43,483 nucleotides of DNA, taken from positions 1 through 43,483 of the forward strand of contig CATKYJ010000038.1 in NCBI GenBank assembly GCA_949840885.1. Direction: 5' to 3'. Position numbers and translations under genes: made by a program. A model generated the notes under the pieces. It was not told the DNA's origin. It was given only the letters and a program-made list of their open reading frames with translations, and searched no databases. Below, piece by piece: positions 41,922-43,483 of the stretch (positions are counted from its first letter, which is position 1; each line of letters begins with the position of its first letter). This DNA is from an uncultured Acetatifactor sp. (GTDB lineage Bacteria; Bacillota; Clostridia; Lachnospirales; Lachnospiraceae).

Positions 41922-42743
41922 TTATTCCGCAAGCCGATTGTATTTCATTATGAGAGCATTTCTCTCCTTGGAACCAATCTTCTCGTAGATGGTAGAGATA
42001 TAATTTTTCACCGTGCCCACAGACAGACAAAGCTTGTCCGCAATCTGCATATTGGTATATCCTTTTACCATTAGTACGAAGACGGAGCGTTCGCGTTCTG
42101 TTAGCTTTTGCAATATTATCTCAAATTCTTTTTCTTCCATCGTTTTCTTATCGGCATCACATGCCAAATCCTCTTTTGCGTAAGCGGCATGCGGGATAAC
42201 ATCCATATATCGCTTCATCATCAAAAACAGGAGCAAAAAACACCCTGAATACTGCAGGCATCTGGGTATCGCACCATATCTGAGGATTTCCCACATGCCA
42301 GTGAACGGCTCGATCCACGGCTGGCACAAATATACCCCTGTAATGATGTGGGCCATTATAATCGCAATAACAGACACCACCCCGGAATAGCACAGCAGAC
42401 GCCTATTGATATAAAATCCCGCTATTATGGTAGGGACTACAAAAACAATTACGGCCTGAAAGGTGAACAACGCATATGATGTTGCTGCCATAATTGCTGT
42501 TGACGTCACAATCAGATATTTCATCATGTCATTGTAGAAGTGAAGCTTTAATACTACAACCGCAGGCACAACCAGCGTGATGGATGCTATTGTCAGCAAA
42601 ATCACCGTCATATCAAAAGCAATATTAAATATCTTTCCCCAGCAAAGCAGAACCACCAGCAGGACAATGCCCCAAATGTACAAAAGACCCTTTGCCACAT
42701 TTTCATTCATTTCTGCTTCGTTCTTTTTTATGATGAGAGTCAT
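41922..42743 (-). CDS. Membrane-bound LuxR-type transcriptional regulator
   Basis: 273 residues from ATG 42743. About 7 hydrophobic segments occupy residues 15-195, and the C-terminal 60 residues are a LuxR/GerE HTH (LTERERSVFVLMVKGYTNMQIADKLCLSVGTVKNYISTIY). Thus it is a one-component regulator that senses in the membrane and binds DNA directly. The frame is open to 42866 with coding-looking sequence (see findings), but only GGGGA before 42743 resembles a ribosome binding site. It is probably linked to the neighbouring metallopeptidase (inference). Confidence 0.85.
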   Translation of the reverse strand: MTLIIKKNEAEMNENVAKGLLYIWGIVLLVVLLCWGKIFNIAFDMTVILLTIASITLVVPAVVVLKLHFYNDMMKYLIVTSTAIMAATSYALFTFQAVIVFVVPTIIAGFYINRRLLCYSGVVSVIAIIMAHIITGVYLCQPWIEPFTGMWEILRYGAIPRCLQYSGCFLLLFLMMKRYMDVIPHAAYAKEDLACDADKKTMEEKEFEIILQKLTERERSVFVLMVKGYTNMQIADKLCLSVGTVKNYISTIYEKIGSKERNALIMKYNRLAE

Positions 42744-43010
42744 GATCTTTTCCCCGCATTTCACATCATTCACCGCTACTGTGATGCCGCTAATGTATTC
42801 CCGAAAATCTCTTCCAGTTTTGCCATATCTGACTTCATCCTGTTCATAGTGGCATGCTGATAGCATTTGGTACTCTGTAATATTAACCTTGTCAAGTCCC
42901 TGGTTTGATTATAAAGTTCCTATAAATCTGTTTAGCCGAGACACCGTTATATAGCAATACAAGCAGTGAATAAAACACCAACTTTGTACTACCTTTCATC
43001 TTACACATAT

Positions 43011-43039
43011 ATTTTACTATACTTTATAGTTAGTTGCAA
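43011..43039 (-). promoter_or_regulatory. Promoter upstream of the LuxR gene region
   Basis: TTGCAA (43034-43039), 17-nt spacer, TAAAAT (43011-43016) on the minus strand. It is 12 nt before the small frame at 42999 and about 270 nt before the LuxR start. Confidence 0.5.
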
Positions 43040-43140
43040 TTGTATTGAAAACAGATTACATGCTTGTAGAAAATTAGTATCGTTTTAAAATGATGGTTGG
43101 TGTGGTTAATTATGACCTGCGTGTTTTAAGACATGTAATA

Positions 43141-43162
43141 AGCAACCCGGTTAGGGGTTGCT
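43141..43162 (-). terminator. Terminator-like hairpin after the right-edge gene
   Basis: AGCAACCC pairs with GGGTTGCT around a GGTTAG-type loop, 17 nt after the stop at 43179. On the plus strand it is followed by TTTC; the minus strand has only a short T run. Termination of the right-edge gene is plausible. Confidence 0.5.
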
Positions 43163-43178
43163 TTCACATTTATACTAT

Positions 43179-43483
43179 TTACGAATTAAGCAGCCAATCC
43201 AGATCAGCTTCAGCCTCTTCCGGTGTAACAAGACCGCTTTCAATTGCCTCACTTTCTGACATCGTACCCTCTGACCCATAGATTGTAGTGCTACTACCTG
43301 TGTCTTCGTCTGTTGTCGTACCAATCTCGTGCATTACTCCGTCATTTACCGCCGCTTCAATGTCGATATTGCCATTCTCATCTGTATATTTGTCCTCTAG
43401 GATGTCTTTCGCGTACCCAAGATATACCCAATAGTTTCCGCATCTTGCTACAGAGATGTACTGGAGTCCTTGGTCAATCATCG
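43179..43483 (-). CDS. Partial gene at right edge, unknown
   Basis: A C-terminal fragment of about 100 residues running off the window edge. It is acidic (TDENGNIDIEAAVNDG, SEAIESGLVTPEEAEADLDW) with no motif I know. ATG 43481 is an in-frame codon but not necessarily the true start. AT-richer than most of the window. Confidence 0.6.
   Translation of the reverse strand, partial: MIDQGLQYISVARCGNYWVYLGYAKDILEDKYTDENGNIDIEAAVNDGVMHEIGTTTDEDTGSSTTIYGSEGTMSESEAIESGLVTPEEAEADLDWLLNS

Larger units (their letters stand above)
42744..43178. other. AT-rich spacer with possible gene remnant
   Basis: 435 nt. On the minus strand, a 35-codon frame begins at 42999 (MKGSTKLVFYSLLVLLYNG...), a signal-peptide-like sequence ending at about 42892. 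Coding-looking residues continue in another frame toward the LuxR gene. A TTGCAA-17-TAAAAT promoter (43011-43039) precedes. A hairpin AGCAACCC/GGGTTGCT (about 43141-43162) lies near the right-edge gene. Confidence 0.5.

Overview
The window looks like a chromosomal segment of a Lachnospiraceae-type member of the Clostridia with moderately high GC. This rests on gene content and order: the HD-dnaG-rpoD-trmK block, a nucleoside kinase with an N-terminal TGS domain, a YtrA-type GntR gene next to clpC, DUF6320 and DUF6142 proteins, and vegetative promoters that match TTGACA-17-TATAAT closely. No genus is claimed. No phage, insertion sequence or CRISPR array was found.

Layout. Positions 1-300 hold a terminator-like hairpin and a strong orphan promoter. 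From about 300 to 24,100 almost everything is on the minus strand: a small conserved protein, tRNA-Trp, a small protein upstream of radA, gntR-clpC, a membrane SH3 protein and a zinc-ribbon/HTH protein, the purine genes purE-purM-purN-purD, a DUF6142-like membrane protein, a 50-residue membrane protein, pyrE, RNase P RNA, a TGS-uridine-kinase fusion, then trmK, rpoD, dnaG and an HD phosphohydrolase. These are followed by a cassette of an alpha/beta hydrolase, a zinc-ribbon membrane protein (DUF6320 type) and a condensation-fold acyltransferase.

Positions 24,000-30,200 are rich in tRNA genes. Three tRNA-Leu genes (CAG, AAG, TAG) on the minus strand each have their own promoter. tRNA-Val and an Arg-His-Gln-Lys array lie on the plus strand. 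Between them are a DUF4352-like lipoprotein, an M18 aminopeptidase, a DJ-1 protein, a CYTH protein and a MATE transporter.

Positions 30,400-40,960 are a signalling region: a hemerythrin-response-regulator fusion, a coiled-coil protein with a 7 x 19 bp tandem repeat upstream, a 1,307-residue hybrid histidine kinase directly behind a solute-binding lipoprotein with no permease genes, a Cof-type HAD phosphatase, and an ECF sigma factor with its putative anti-sigma partner behind a matching ECF promoter. From about 41,000 the DNA becomes visibly AT-richer and carries an HExxH membrane-anchored peptidase, a multi-pass membrane LuxR-type regulator with odd upstream sequence, and a partial unknown gene at the right edge.

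The best candidates for undescribed biology are the acyltransferase/DUF6320/hydrolase cassette, the solute-binding-protein/hybrid-kinase pair, the hemerythrin-REC fusion, the 19 bp repeat array, and the hairpin-rich spacer at 22,355-22,568. All functional statements come from reading the sequence by eye; no database search was run.
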